This document shows, piece after piece, positions 9,569 to 20,498 of a stretch of 64,000 nt of DNA. The notes under the pieces were generated by a model that saw nothing but the letters and a program-made list of their open reading frames with translations, had not been told where the DNA came from and searched no databases. Position 1 is the first letter of the stretch; the number at the start of each line of letters is the position of its first letter. The stretch is taken from the NCBI GenBank assembly GCA_010015745.1, contig ML978289.1, forward strand, positions 1 through 64,000, in the 5' to 3' direction. Both the position numbers and the translations under genes were made by a program. Origin of the DNA: Setomelanomma holmii (lineage: Eukaryota > Ascomycota > Dothideomycetes > Pleosporales > Phaeosphaeriaceae).

Positions 9569-10646
9569 AATAAATTTCATCCCGACGCACGTGGCTCTAT
9601 CACAACTACTTCTGCTCCTAGGGGCTATTCCTCTATCCTCACGACCACTCCTTCGTCATCAAACCCGCATACCCCAGCCTAAACGACAGTCTTTCATGAT
9701 GTCACAGTCCGCTACTTCGCCTGCAACGAACCCGCCGTTGTCTTCCATCATATCAAACGAGAGACAATTGTGGTACATTTTGACAATGTGCTTTCCGTAG
9801 AAGTGTTCGGTAGCTTTTCCCTTGCTGTGCGCTCGAGTATTCGTTCTCCGCGGCCTGCGCCCAGAGGAAATGAACAGTCGTTCTCATAGAAAGCAGCTCG
9901 TAGAGCGGCAAGATGTCTTGTGCGTTATTGCAGGTGCCCGGAGTCTGTGTTCAGGCAACGGAAGCGCTTCGTGGCTAAACAAGGTTAGGCTAGTAAGCGA
10001 CACAGGAGCCAGGTTCCAGGGAACGCGAATCTAGATACAGAAGGCAGTACACAGTAAATTCACCACAACGAGACTTAGTAAGATGGTTGAACGGATGAGA
10101 GATCCTGTTTTCAACGTCCTATGGTCGTATGTGATAGACACCTTAATCTAGCGGTACATATAAGCCACAAACGTGGCCTGGCCTAGCTCGCTGGCGTCCA
10201 AAATTGATTCATCCAGCAGAGAACCTGGAAGCTTAATACGCTAATGAAATAAACATACCGAGAACATCAGTAAAGATGACGTCCAGTGCCGTAAGAGTTG
10301 TTGACACCTGACGAGCACCACGGTCGAGATTTCCAACAAACGAGGTCGAGGTAAGTAGGTTGTGAGACATTTGGGCACGTGCCATGCTCAGGGCTTTTGC
10401 ATGGTTACGTCATCATCAACGATCTGCTCCCACGAAGACGACCTCGGGACGGTCTGTCAACTTGTCTATTTTCCTTTCTGCTCTTCCTAAACATGAATAG
10501 TGCTTTTCTGCCTTGCCCAAGAGATTGAAAATCTTCGCACAGACCATAACATTCGCCTAAGCCCAGGAATGAAATGACGACCTTTCCTACGATCTACGCC
10601 GCGTTAACATCTTTCTGGTTCGTTATATCGTCCTTTGAGACTTTGC
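9569..10646. other. Intergenic, no gene seen
   Basis: Several short frames occur on the plus strand (for example 9591-9800 and 9822-10034), but none has a domain, homologous look or convincing splice sites. Confidence 0.4.
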
Positions 10647-12114
10647 TCAACTCCATGTGATCAGTTCCAGAGGGGGAGACGTCCTTCGTAGTGCTTCCGC
10701 TGGTTGACACCTGAACATCAACTGTCCTAGCGTTGTGGGATCCGATGCCTGAGTCCATCCAACTTCGCGGTAAGAATTTTTCTCTATAAGACTTCCGCCA
10801 CCATTACAAGCACTAAGGCCAATACCGGAGTCCATGACTTTTCTTCCGCGATGCTCTCGTCGGCCGCGCCAGACCCGTTTCGGCAGCATGGGTGTGTTTG
10901 TGTTCGGCGGTACTTGATGTGAAGGTAGAATATCTGAAGGAGAGCGGCGGCGGATGCGGGGTGCATACCGAAGAAGGCGTGGGAGGAGTGGCCCAAGTTC
11001 GGGGAAACAGACGCAGAGATTGCCACTTGCGAGCTCAGCCGCGCTACCAAACACAAGCACGGCGTCAGTACATCGATTCTTCTACATATGGCAAGCGGCA
11101 ATCTACTTACCCCCAAAGAGGGTTTTCGGGCTGTCTCCAAGACTTATCAGGATTCGCACTATTCCTGAGCCGTACGACGAAACCGATGGTAGCGAATATT
11201 GGAGCGCTGTTGCACCTGCGTCAGTTTATGCTCTTTTCGCGATGCCTACTTCAAATAGAAGCTACGCACCTGAATCCAAAAGTGAACACGAATATCACGA
11301 GCGACTTCTTCTTTCGACTCATTTTGAGCTTCCAAACAGCATGCACCGGAAGGAAGAGAATGAGATAGTCTGTGATAAAGTTGAAAGATCCGCTTGACTT
11401 CAGTACCATCGACAGATCGGCACAATACCCTGGTATCGATGGATTCGAGATCTTGGCTCGCGGGGTGCACTCGAATATCTTGACGAACGTCGTTGCGCCG
11501 TAGAACCCGATAAGAATGACGACCAAAAACGCAATAGCGATGTACATTGCGCTTCGCCGCTCCTTCACGAAGACACGGCGATAGAGCCATAGTACTGCGA
11601 GCTTGACGATGCATACCATGACGCCGTATTCGATGGCTGCAACGTTAAACCACTGGTTCTCGTGTCAACTCAAGGAAATGAAAGATCTATTGTTGGTGTG
11701 GGAAGACATACGTAGGCTGAGGATTGAGCTTCATCCGCTGTTATGTCCCAGGCATGCTTGCCACCACTATGCGCCATGACAGCTTCCATGATGCCAAAAT
11801 ACGCAATGGTACCAGCCTATTATATTGATCAGCTTGAGATCATCGGCGAAACTCGTGTCGTGCGATTTCCTTACCCAAGCGGTGGTTGTCAGTACTGAGC
11901 AAAAGGGTCAGTATCATGAACATAGCGACTCAGATTAGGACTTACTGTTTTCGAAGATCCATTTTCGTTTGATGAAGACATGCACGTAAGTTCGAAGGCA
12001 GAAGAAGATAGTGATGACCGGTACACATATTCCAGTGGCGAGGTGGCTATAGTGTGCTAGAGAAGCTGGATGGGTAGGATTGGACGTGACGCCGGGCGGA
12101 GGTGGGAGTGCAGG
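10647..12114 (-). CDS. Fungal rhodopsin-like integral membrane protein (PTH11-like), 5' end truncated
   Basis: Spliced minus-strand exons are about 12114-11946, 11894-11875, 11816-11712, 11652-11270, 11215-11111 and 11043-10647. All join in frame with GT-AG introns of 51-67 bp. The product has the marks of the fungal rhodopsin-domain family (seven-helix proteins often called PTH11-like): the N-terminal PPPPGVTSNPTHP before helix 1, ECTPRAKISNPSIPGYC, WKLKMSRKKK and AAELASGNLCVCFPEL before the C-tail. Helices are clear in LATGICVPVITIFFC and AFLVVILIGFYG. There is no Met just upstream of helix 1. The sequence immediately 5' belongs to the neighbouring TPP-enzyme gene in another frame; the only in-frame upstream ATG is at 12192, inside that gene. 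Function is unknown; relatives are implicated in sensing. Confidence 0.75.
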
Positions 12115-13518
12115 TGAGAAGCTGCGCACAGGTAACTGCCTCAATGACAAAGACCGTCGACTCTGGTAGCGTGTGCTTGAGCAGATGACCAATATTATTA
12201 GCGTCGAGAGTCTCTTCCTTTCTCAATCGGCATCGAGCAGCAATATCGGTAAGTCGGTTTTTATGCTGTTCCTTGAGTGTGCCCTTTCGCTTTTGGTACG
12301 AATCACGCTGTAAAGTCTCGGCAAGAGGTGTTCCTGAGATGTACGCAAGAAGTTGTGTCAGAGCAGTATGGCAATCTGCCCTCCATCGACCGTGTGCTGG
12401 AAAGAAGGAGACTGGAATCTGCTGGTTCAAAGGATCGATATCAATGTGGTAGATACGTGCGCCTTTGGATGGCGGGTTCTTAGAAGGTATCCAAGGCACG
12501 TCGCAGTCAAGAAGTAGTATTGTATCAGCGTCCATAGTGCACTCGTGCGTGCTAAGACGAAGACCTTGAGAAGCTGGGTGAGACGAGGGGAAGCAAAGGT
12601 CACTGCCGCCGGTATCGTGTACTCGTAGGCCAGGTATGAGATCTGCCAGTGCAACGAGTAGGTCCGGGCAGCGTCTATCTCGGCCGGAATATCCCGTAAC
12701 AATCAATGGACGCTCACTATGCACCAAAGCCTCCGCTATCTCTTCAATACCTTCGAGTGGTAGTGCGCCGGGCGCAATCGGTTTCCACTGTTGCATGTCC
12801 AGTAGGTAGGGCTCTTTGATCTCTTCCGCAAGTGTCTCTCGTGCGCAAGCGACGTATACTGGACCTTTCGGCGCGCTGCTTGCGAATTGCAACGCCCTTG
12901 TGATGGTCTGCTTGGCGTTGAGGCCACTCCGAATCTCTCCAGTATATCTGCAATATTGTCGAACGATGGCCTTTTGATCGGGTGCTTCTTGTAGCCAGTG
13001 CATGTACTCCGTTCGAGACCTTATGGTTGAAATCATCATCAGCATCAGCTTCAGTCACATTGCTTAGATCGAGGTTGACTGACCCAGTCATTTCGCCAGC
13101 CTCGGTGTAAGGACACAGGCCCGCAAATATGAAGACAGGAGCACGTCCAAAGCTAGCATTGTGAACTCCTTGGCCAAGTGCCTGAGTGCCAACATCCACG
13201 TGTACAATGACAGCTTGAGGCTTGCCAGTGACCCTCGCATAACCATCTGCCATTGAAATAGCTGTTACTTCCGATGGACATGTGATGAAGCGCGGCCACC
13301 TGTCTGGGCGTTCACACTTGCCTTTGATGATGGCTTCAATGATTGAGGGATGATCCGAACCCACATTTATGAAGCAGGCGGTGACGCCAGCCTAACATGG
13401 ACTCAGCACTTGTATCGGAACAAGGAATCGAAGTCGTGGCTGATCTCACCTCCCACAGTGCCTCAAAAAGCACAAATGCTGTAGTATAGCCAAGCTCGGA
13501 TCTGTGAGGGGACGGCAT
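12047..13518 (-). pseudogene. TPP-dependent decarboxylase/acetolactate-synthase-like gene, 3' third missing
   Basis: Exons 13518-13450, 13391-13084 and 13019-12047 join in frame; the second intron has a weak GTCAGT donor. The product starts at the Met before the LGYTTAFVLFEALWE segment. It has the N-terminal pyrimidine-binding domain (NVGSDHPSIIEA, PSEVTAISMADGYARVTGKP with the catalytic-type Glu) and the central Rossmann-like domain (about 200-340). Homology stops after VFVIEAVTCAQLL, just where the C-terminal TPP/Mg-binding domain should begin, and 24 unrelated residues follow to the stop. About 449 aa remain, against 550 or more in the family. The truncation point (about 12115-12122) touches the 5' end of the rhodopsin-like gene, which suggests a deletion that fused the two loci. 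Without the PP domain no enzyme activity is expected. Confidence 0.75.
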
Positions 13519-14270
13519 AGGTATGACGCCCAGAGGGAAATCGGGGTGATACTGACAGGATGGGATACAAGTCGTTGGTGCTGGCGTGATTGGAGTTTGT
13601 TTAGCTTGACGCAAAGAATAATTTGAGCCTGCGAGGAGATCCGGATGGTATTGATATGAAGGTATGCTGGCCGTCGTCGACAAACATCTCAGCCTTGCGA
13701 ACGGCAGTAACTCACGGCGGCCGCATGCGCCACGGAACACAGAACCATAGATGTGCATTTTGGCATGCCACTTCGATGTGCAGAGCTTGCAATGATGCGA
13801 GCTAGAGGTATGCCGAGCATCTTGTCGCATGTATACATGAACCTGCTGCTTACCCATCGGTAAGCCGTGAGCAGGAGGTCTAATCGCGCGCGGTCCGAAG
13901 TGGGTCTCCGCAACGGGAAGGGGTGGGGGCCTTGCTTCATGCAGGTGCATATGCAGCATCGCCGATCGCGAAACGTCGTTTGCTGTGTCCTTCATCAATC
14001 ATTCTTTTCCACCCCTATGGCTGTCTGAAATCGCCGATCAGCTTCCGACTTCGTCTCACCGGTGGGTTATCATGCGTCTGTTACACCAAAAGGCTGGTTT
14101 GTGTATCACCCCGCACAGAAGATGCACATTTGATGATCGCACACATTTACATTGCATTGCAGATACCCTTATCAGACCAATCATGAGTTACACGCCTCCA
14201 ATCCATGCCCACAAGTGGACTCTCAGACAGGCTGTTCCACGTGATATGAAGCAGAGCCTCACTCTGCCCA
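13519..14270. other. Intergenic, no gene supported
   Basis: A long minus-strand open frame (13998-13336) overlaps the first exon of the TPP-enzyme gene but has no family features upstream of it. Two imperfect copies of a segment encoding IPS(Y/C)QYHPD lie near 13545-13570 and 13645-13670. The stretch should include the TPP-enzyme promoter and the 3' side of the repeat-precursor gene. Confidence 0.35.
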
Positions 14271-14600
14271 CTAAGCATACGAAGATTCCGCATCTCTGGC
14301 GACGGCCAGCATCGCATCGGCTTCGAAATTGGCACGCTTCTTCTCCGCGTAGGAAGATTCGGGAGCCCTTGCCACAGCAAGCATTGCGTCAGCCTCGAAG
14401 TGGGCGCGCTGAGCGCGCTTGTTGGCATAGGATGACTCTGGAGATCTGGCGACAGCCAGCATGGCATCCGCCTCAAAGTCTAAGATCCGATCTCAGTAAG
14501 GATGTATCGTGAAGAAATGATCAAACTTACTCGCAGGCGATGCTACGGGCGCAGCGCTGACAAGTGCGCAGAGAATCGAAGTAAGAGCAAGGAGCTTCAT
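14271..14600 (-). CDS. Secreted repeat precursor with Kex2 sites, candidate dikaritin-type RiPP precursor
   Basis: Two exons (14600-14531 and 14479-14271) with a 51-bp GTAAGT...TTAG intron give a 92-aa protein. Residues 1-16 (MKLLALTSILCALVSA) are a signal peptide. The rest is three near-identical repeats of the form FEADAMLAVAR-x-x-ESSYA, the variable pair being SP, AP and DA. The repeats are separated by dibasic spacers (ANKRAQRA and AEKKRA) suited to Kex2 cleavage in the Golgi. Such architecture is known for ustiloxin/asperipin-type RiPP precursors and other Kex2-processed repeat proteins, including pheromone precursors. Each repeat carries one Tyr, the residue usually cross-linked by UstYa enzymes. 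A UstYa-family gene lies 0.8 kb away in divergent orientation. Which part of the repeat would be the modified core is not known. Confidence 0.75.
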
Positions 14601-15409
14601 CTTGGTCTTCCCGGGAATTTGCAGGTCCTTGTGATATTTGGTGCGTTGGGACAGTCTCGAGTCGATGCCTGAGGAGCAAATTACTGGCGTCCAGTCGCCT
14701 TTTTGTATCCAATGTCAACCATCCCTGAACGCAACAGTTCAGCAAGTATACGATGGCTCATACATGCCACCTTATCATTTGACATTGACGAAGCACGTTG
14801 ATCTATAAACTTCATTGAGACCCCGCGCTGTTTGATACTGCGGGCACAGATGTAATTGGTCTCAAAACCTGGCAGTGGTTTGGTGCTGCAGCACGCGATG
14901 AACCTAATACATACAGCCAGTAGCGATTGCGGCTTCACCCTTGCAGGCAGCAAAATCAACTTAGGCCGATGTGACAGCAAGGGTCTAGCACACTTTCTGT
15001 TGATAGCTGACCAGTTAAACTGTCTGTTTGGCGCCCCCACCGTCAGCGCTATGTCGTTTACGGAAGGTGGGGCTAAGCAGCACATGTTACAGCCAGTATG
15101 ATGGGGTGAAGCCGCAATCGCTAGCGACTGTATGATCTTCAGGTCAGTCGATTCTCCGCGCTTGGAGCGACTACCGGAGCGATGGACTTATCAGTCCAAC
15201 CTGAAGATGCATGAACAACTTGCAACGAGCAGGGTGAATCCAAGTTCGTGCTTCTGTCGCGCATGATAATCGCCCACCCAACCGTATGAGGTTATCTGGT
15301 TCAGATTATGCATCAAATTGCTTCACTCCTGCCGACGAAGTTGTCTACGCAGATTCCTGGACGAGGTATATATCGCCTGTTGATCGATTCCAGCACGTAA
15401 TCAGCAAAG
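14601..15409. promoter_or_regulatory. Divergent intergenic region between the repeat-precursor gene and the UstYa gene
   Basis: About 0.8 kb separates the two divergent start codons, so promoters of both genes should lie here. It also holds the inverted-repeat segment 14910-15134. A TATA-like GTATATATCG sits at about 15365, some 45 bp before the UstYa ATG. I see no reliable gene in it. Confidence 0.5.
14910..15134. repeat. 225-bp segment bounded by about 31-bp inverted repeats (MITE-like)
   Basis: The left arm (14910-14940) and the reverse complement of the right arm (15103-15134) share CATACAG, then an uninterrupted TAGCGATTGCGGCTTCACCC. Differences are limited to a few bases between these blocks. 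The size and terminal symmetry resemble a small non-autonomous element, but no clear target duplication is visible. It lies exactly between the RiPP-precursor and UstYa genes. Confidence 0.5.
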
Positions 15410-16284
15410 ATGTTTTCGAAGCCAACGTTCGCATACATCTCATTATCAACTAGATTTCCAACGGGGGATGACATAGACGTAGATGCTGGTCACTTCTACT
15501 CTCGACCCAAACGATCCAATAACAGAGTTCACTGGATTGGTCATTGTGTGAGCTCCATTATCATTCTCACACTCCTATCGGTCTTGCATCGTCACCATCA
15601 GAATTCTTGGAAATATTGTTGGAATCTACACAATTTCTACTGTGAGCCTTCTTCTCATCTCGACAGAATAGAAGAGGCTAATCGTTGGAAACAGCCCCCA
15701 TCGACAAAGGAGTTTCCTCAATCCCTTACATCGAGACACGCTTTAATGGTTCGCTTTGGCATCAGTCTCCGTTCAAAGGACCGCCAAGTCCAGTGACTGA
15801 GAAAGCCTGGCACTCGGTCATGCAATATGGCATGATTGGCGTTCCAGCTTCCGACATCGATGCCGTTGGTCACAACATCAGCACTGCATCCCGCTTCCCC
15901 GAAGCTGCGGGTGGTGGTTATATCGCAGTAGCAGTGGGAACACATCAGCTGCACTGCCTCCACTATGTCTGGCAAGACCATCACCGATCCCACTTCGAAG
16001 AGGTGCAGCAGAAGATCAAGGATATCCCGGAGATGTATGAGCGACACTACGAGCACTGCGTCGATTATATCAGGCAGAGCCTCATGTGTCACTTCGATGT
16101 CACGCTGGTCACCTACGATTGGGTACTTAATCATCAGAATCCAACCCCAAACTCAAACGCTATGCATAAGTGCGTAGACTGGAGTGGCGTTCAGGGATGG
16201 CTGAAAGACAAGGTTGTGGAAATGCCAGAGGGGCATGTATGGTCGCAGCCTGAGGGGCAGGAGAGTTTGCCGTGGAACCCATGA
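15410..16284 (+). CDS. UstYa-family (DUF3328) oxidase/cyclase-like protein
   Basis: Exons 15410-15641 and 15695-16284 join across a 53-bp GTGAGC...ACAG intron to give about 273 aa. A single membrane helix lies at about 42-60 (HWIGHCVSSIIILTLL), followed by a lumenal domain. The family's two HxxHC motifs are both present: HQLHC at 161-165 and HYEHC at 195-199, the latter in the usual HYEHCVDYIRQSLMC context. FNGSLWHQSPFKGPPSP matches the conserved segment before the first motif. UstYa proteins catalyse oxidative cyclisation of fungal RiPP precursor peptides (ustiloxin, asperipin, phomopsin pathways) or other oxidative or halogenating steps. The neighbouring Kex2-repeat precursor is the obvious candidate substrate. 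No second UstY gene, methyltransferase or P450 is visible nearby. Confidence 0.9.
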
Positions 16285-17103
16285 TATTGGGCGGCTACCG
16301 CCATCTGATGGAGACGTTGATTGAAATAACTCTCTTAAAACAGCGTTGGATTATGGAGTGGTTGTGTGGGATGTGCGTTGGGTGGGGAGGTCCTTCTGTT
16401 TGAACCTTGTGTTTACATATTTCGTGTACATCCATAGGCAACGACATGGATCCAATTGCATATTTACTGCATCGGTTGGCGGAAAACTCATGCAATTATT
16501 CGATGGAACACAAAGCGACTAAGCCGTGTCCAAAGCGCGTACATACAGACATGTAGTGCAACCTGGCAAGGTAGCTTATCACCTGTATCATGGGTACGCG
16601 TGCCGTGATTAACTTGCGTGTCGCTCATGTACGCGCGAATAAAGTTTCGGCGAGATACAGTTGTGTGTGTTGGGCTTGCATACTCTGACGTCAACGAGGC
16701 TCCGCGTGGAGCCAAGTTACTGTTGCCCTTTTTTGCCTTCTCAGCTCTGACCAGCTCTCCGCCACCATTCACAAGCCATCGATCATTGAATCGACAGAAT
16801 GTATTCTCAGCTCCAGAATTGAGTCTCAAGTCCGCGTCGGCACTTTTCAGAAACCTGGTCAAGGTTTGGAGCACTTATCCTGACTTCTTGTTTTTGCTGT
16901 GCGACCTGTATATGTGTTTAGGACAATGATTGATCCAGACACGATGTTAAAGTATACGCAGGCAAACGCCTGGCATGTATGAAGTCCATGCAACAGTATG
17001 TAAAATAGTCTATGAATCCCATACCTTGAACCAGCGCCATTAAATGCAAAGACAGGCAAACTCGATGAGCGATGCAAAAAAAAAAAACGAGAGGTTAAAC
17101 ACC
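16285..17103. other. Intergenic between UstYa and HeLo/WD40 genes, no gene seen
   Basis: Tail-to-tail 3' regions of two convergent genes. An A12 run lies at about 17077-17090. The short frames here have no recognisable features. Confidence 0.4.
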
Positions 17104-19196
17104 TCAAAATCGGTCCTTGAATCGTTGGACAATCTGGAATCGCTTTCCTTTGGACTTTGCGCGTGATTCTGAATCTGTGCGGACTTGCGCAAGGTTGACG
17201 TTCTCTTCCGCCGCGGAATCCTCTGCGAAGTCCCATCCCACAATGGTACACCCTGCACCACAGAAGATTTGCTTCCCTCTTGAAAGCATACATAAGACCT
17301 GGCCACTCGAGAGTGCTGCAGCATCTGCCCCTTTCTCGACGGCCTTCCGAATTTTTTCTGAGAAGTCCAGGCTACGTTGTCGTTCCTTCAGGTCCAACCC
17401 CAGGCTTCTCTGAGTCTCCTTGATATCGAGGCTGCGCTCCTTCTTCCATACTCCATCCTCATTACATGCCCAGATTGCCACTGTCTCGTCGTAAGAACCG
17501 GAAACGATCAAATTGCTCTCGGCAATGGCAATTACGGTGCGAATGAGGTTCTCGTGGCCTCGAAGTCTTGCAACTTCACGCCCCGAGGTCTTATGGTGTA
17601 TCACGATGTCTGCATCCCCTCCTGCTGAGATGATGAACTGACCATCATCAGATATCGTTAGTGCAGCGATGGTCTTTTCATGCGAGGACATTTGCCGCAA
17701 GCATTGACCGCTGCCGATGTCGAAAACTCGAATTTGCCTGTCTCCGCAAGCCGTGATAACCTCATTGGCGCTAAGTACCGCGGCATTGACGGGTGCTGAA
17801 TGGCCGCGAAGCACGCTATGCGGAAAGGGCTCACTAGCTCTGCGTTCTCCGGAGGGTTCCCAGGAGGCGCGGCTCCAGATCTTCGCGGTGCAATCCTTAG
17901 ATGCTGAAACAAGATATTGATCACTTAGCTTCACGTTCAACACGCTATCCGCGTGCGCCTGCGGTATCTTTTTCTTCATCTCGCCCGTAGATAACTGCCA
18001 GAAAATGATACTACCATCTCCCCCGCAGCTAACGATGATATCCTGACCATCATCTGCCGCGACGCTGAAGACCGATGAGCTGTGACCCATCAGTGGTGGG
18101 TATTCCAATCGCAGCATTGAGGCATTCCAGACTCGAATCGATTGATCGCGGCTACCGCTGATGATGAAAATCTGAGTTTGGCACAACGTGTATACTAAAT
18201 CCGTATGGCCTTCTGCGGCGCACTGCGAGTTCGGAATTGATATCGGTAATCCTTGGCGCTTGCACCACGATGAATCTGAGACAGCAAAAGATGTCCAAGG
18301 CTGAAAGGGAGTACGGCGAGGATGTCGGGAGTAAAGTACTTGTTTGTGGTTGTAGAGAGTGAATTGATTCGGAAGTAGATGCGGAAGGGAAGTAACTTTG
18401 TGCTGTGGTTGATGAATTGGAATTATTCATGGGGGAGATGCTGATAGTAGCAAAGCGCTCTAGTGCGGGCGTGGCTCTGCGTGATTCTTCTTCGGCGCCA
18501 CGAGTGGATCCATGTCCGAGAGAGCTTTCTGCATAGTTTGTGAGACTGTTGAGATATCTTTGTAGGACATATTGAGCGCCATCCTGTCCATGCTCCGAAA
18601 GATGATTTGGAAGCTTGGCCTGCAGCTTTGCAATCTCTTCCAGGATTTGGTTTGTGTCTTCTTTTATTTCGCTCGTGTCGGTCAGCAGTTGTGCTGTGTT
18701 CAGCTTGATGTCTTTACTGAGTGATCTGATACATGGTTAGATATGACGTTCGTAAGGCACCGCCAAGTTGGAGTTCAACGTACACATTAAGCGTTTCGAT
18801 GGCCATGTTTAATGCTCTTTGGTAGGCATTCAATATGTATTTCGACTTCAGCATACTGTCTCGCCCAAATATGGCCCATTTCACACTCTTCGACGTCCTG
18901 TCGTTGGTGTGAGCTGCAATGCATTGCTCGATTTGCTTCACAGCAACCTCGCAGTCGGTGATGATGCTTTTGATGTCATCTACAAGAGCAGGAGGAAATA
19001 TGTTTTTCGGGCAATCTTTCATGTCCTGTGCCAGAATTTCGAGGACAGAGTTCAATGAAACCAGCTCGGCCTGTACTGTATTCATGTCTTTGCGTGCATC
19101 TCGCACCTCGAGCACGAATTTGGTAATTGACGTGGATACTTTCGCGATCGGTGGTAAGAGCGCAATGCAGCCGAGGCAATTCGAGAGCGGGTCCAT
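17104..19196 (-). CDS. HeLo-like N-terminal domain plus WD40-repeat protein
   Basis: Exons 19196-18784, 18725-18397 and 18338-17104 join in frame, giving about 658 aa; the second intron has a poor GTTACT donor and is the least certain. Residues 1-140 (LGCIALLPPIAKVSTSI..., helical, SVKWAIFGRDSMLKSKY) look like the fungal N-terminal HeLo-like domain found on STAND/NLR proteins. A helical, probably coiled-coil stretch (about 140-195) follows. From about 280 the chain is WD40 repeats: EGHTDLVYTL, ISGSRDQSIRVWN, SASKDCTAKIWS, RGHSAPVNAAV and SGSYDETVAIW. The C-terminus is lysine-rich. There is no NACHT or NB-ARC ATPase between the two parts. HeLo-like domains act in membrane-targeting cell death and self/non-self signalling, so a signalling or scaffold role is an inference. 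Confidence 0.75.
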
Positions 19197-20498
19197 ATCA
19201 AATGAACTTGCTGAGATCGACTGCCGACAGAAGTGCTAAAATTCAAGGGAGCAGCCGGGCGTCATGCGCTGTGAAGGATGCGAGACCAATTTCGAGCTCT
19301 GGAAGGGAGGCACGGTTAAGCCTTGCGAGTGGTGCATCCAATTGACGTGCACGAAGGTAAAGTCAAAGCACCAGGCTGATTTCGCAACCTACGACAAAGA
19401 TGACTGAAAGGTGCGCAAGGACGTGGCAGTATACGGGCGAAGCATCGGTGATGTGGGGTTTGGATGAAAGGTGGACGTGGTTGGGCGGAGGAGCTGGAAA
19501 AGTAGGTGGTTTTAGGACGTTCAAAACAGCCACCAAGGCAAAGAAGAGACTGCGTCATTCGGCAACTGAATTAGTAGCCTTTCCAAATCTTGAGCAGGCA
19601 GACGACAGCGCCTCTTTCCAAGCAAATGGAATAGTCAAGCTTGTAAAGAACCAAATAGCGCGGTGCTTAGCTAGCGGTTTAGCTGAACATTCGCCAAATG
19701 TACTGTTTCCAGTGAACGTCCCAGCCCATGATAACAGGTCGCCCTCGGAATCGATATAAGAGATAGAACGCACGTGGTGACCATGGCTATACGGACGAAG
19801 CAAGGCTGTGGGTCCGCAAGATGAACGCTGCTCGGCGGAGCGCTTTCGGAAGCACCAAATCAAGTGTACGCACCTTCGGGCAGAAACGTGATTGTGGCTG
19901 TGCAACAGAGACGAAGCATCATTGCCAGCGGCGCGATAGCTCACCCTCCATGGTTACTACTGGAGCGACCGGTCAGGCGTCTCGAGCCCTGATCGTCATG
20001 CTCAACGGGCTCGCTACCGCTCTAGCAGGTATCATAACAATGCTGCCCATGCATTGCTGCCTCCATAGCTATTAGGCAGGCTTGGAGAGTCGGTGATTTT
20101 GTACGAAGACTTTGAGTGAAATGGTGGGTGAGTAGTCGCGTGTCGTTCTTGTGTTTACGTATACATCAGGCTTCGATGGACCGGCGGACGCTGCGAAAGC
20201 GGGAAGCCCGTCGTCGCGCGTACAAAAGCGCAGTCAAGTCTGGAACTTGTGCCAAAAGACTCAGGTGCAGCCAAGCGCATGCCATGATGGTTATAGGCAG
20301 AAGTATGCCAGAAAGGTCAAGTTGATCAAGAGGTAGATGAAGGCTTGACGGTGAAATGCAGGTCACGTATCCACGCGTTGCGGCCGAGACGCGCTAGTGA
20401 ACGCTAACACCCCGCATAACATCACCTGCAACCCTACAATCGCAAGTTCGCCAAACATTGCAATAGTATCGCCAGCTGTGAGACACGTGTCATACAAC
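19197..20498. other. Intergenic, no gene supported
   Basis: It lies between the divergent HeLo/WD40 and Fta4 genes and should contain both promoters. Frames of 60-130 codons occur on both strands but none shows domains or matching splice sites. Confidence 0.4.

Noticed and set aside
14271..14600. Reading the repeat precursor as an alpha-pheromone gene
   Set aside because: The repeats lack the short Trp/Cys- or Pro-Gly-containing pheromone core known from ascomycetes, and the UstYa neighbour favours a RiPP; not fully excluded.
14681..15085. 134-aa minus-strand open frame in the RiPP/UstYa spacer
   Set aside because: No domain, overlaps the inverted-repeat element and lies in the expected promoter region.
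15642..15694. Possibility that the UstYa gene starts at the second open frame (15685)
   Set aside because: That start would drop the membrane helix typical of the family, while the spliced model restores it with good splice sites.
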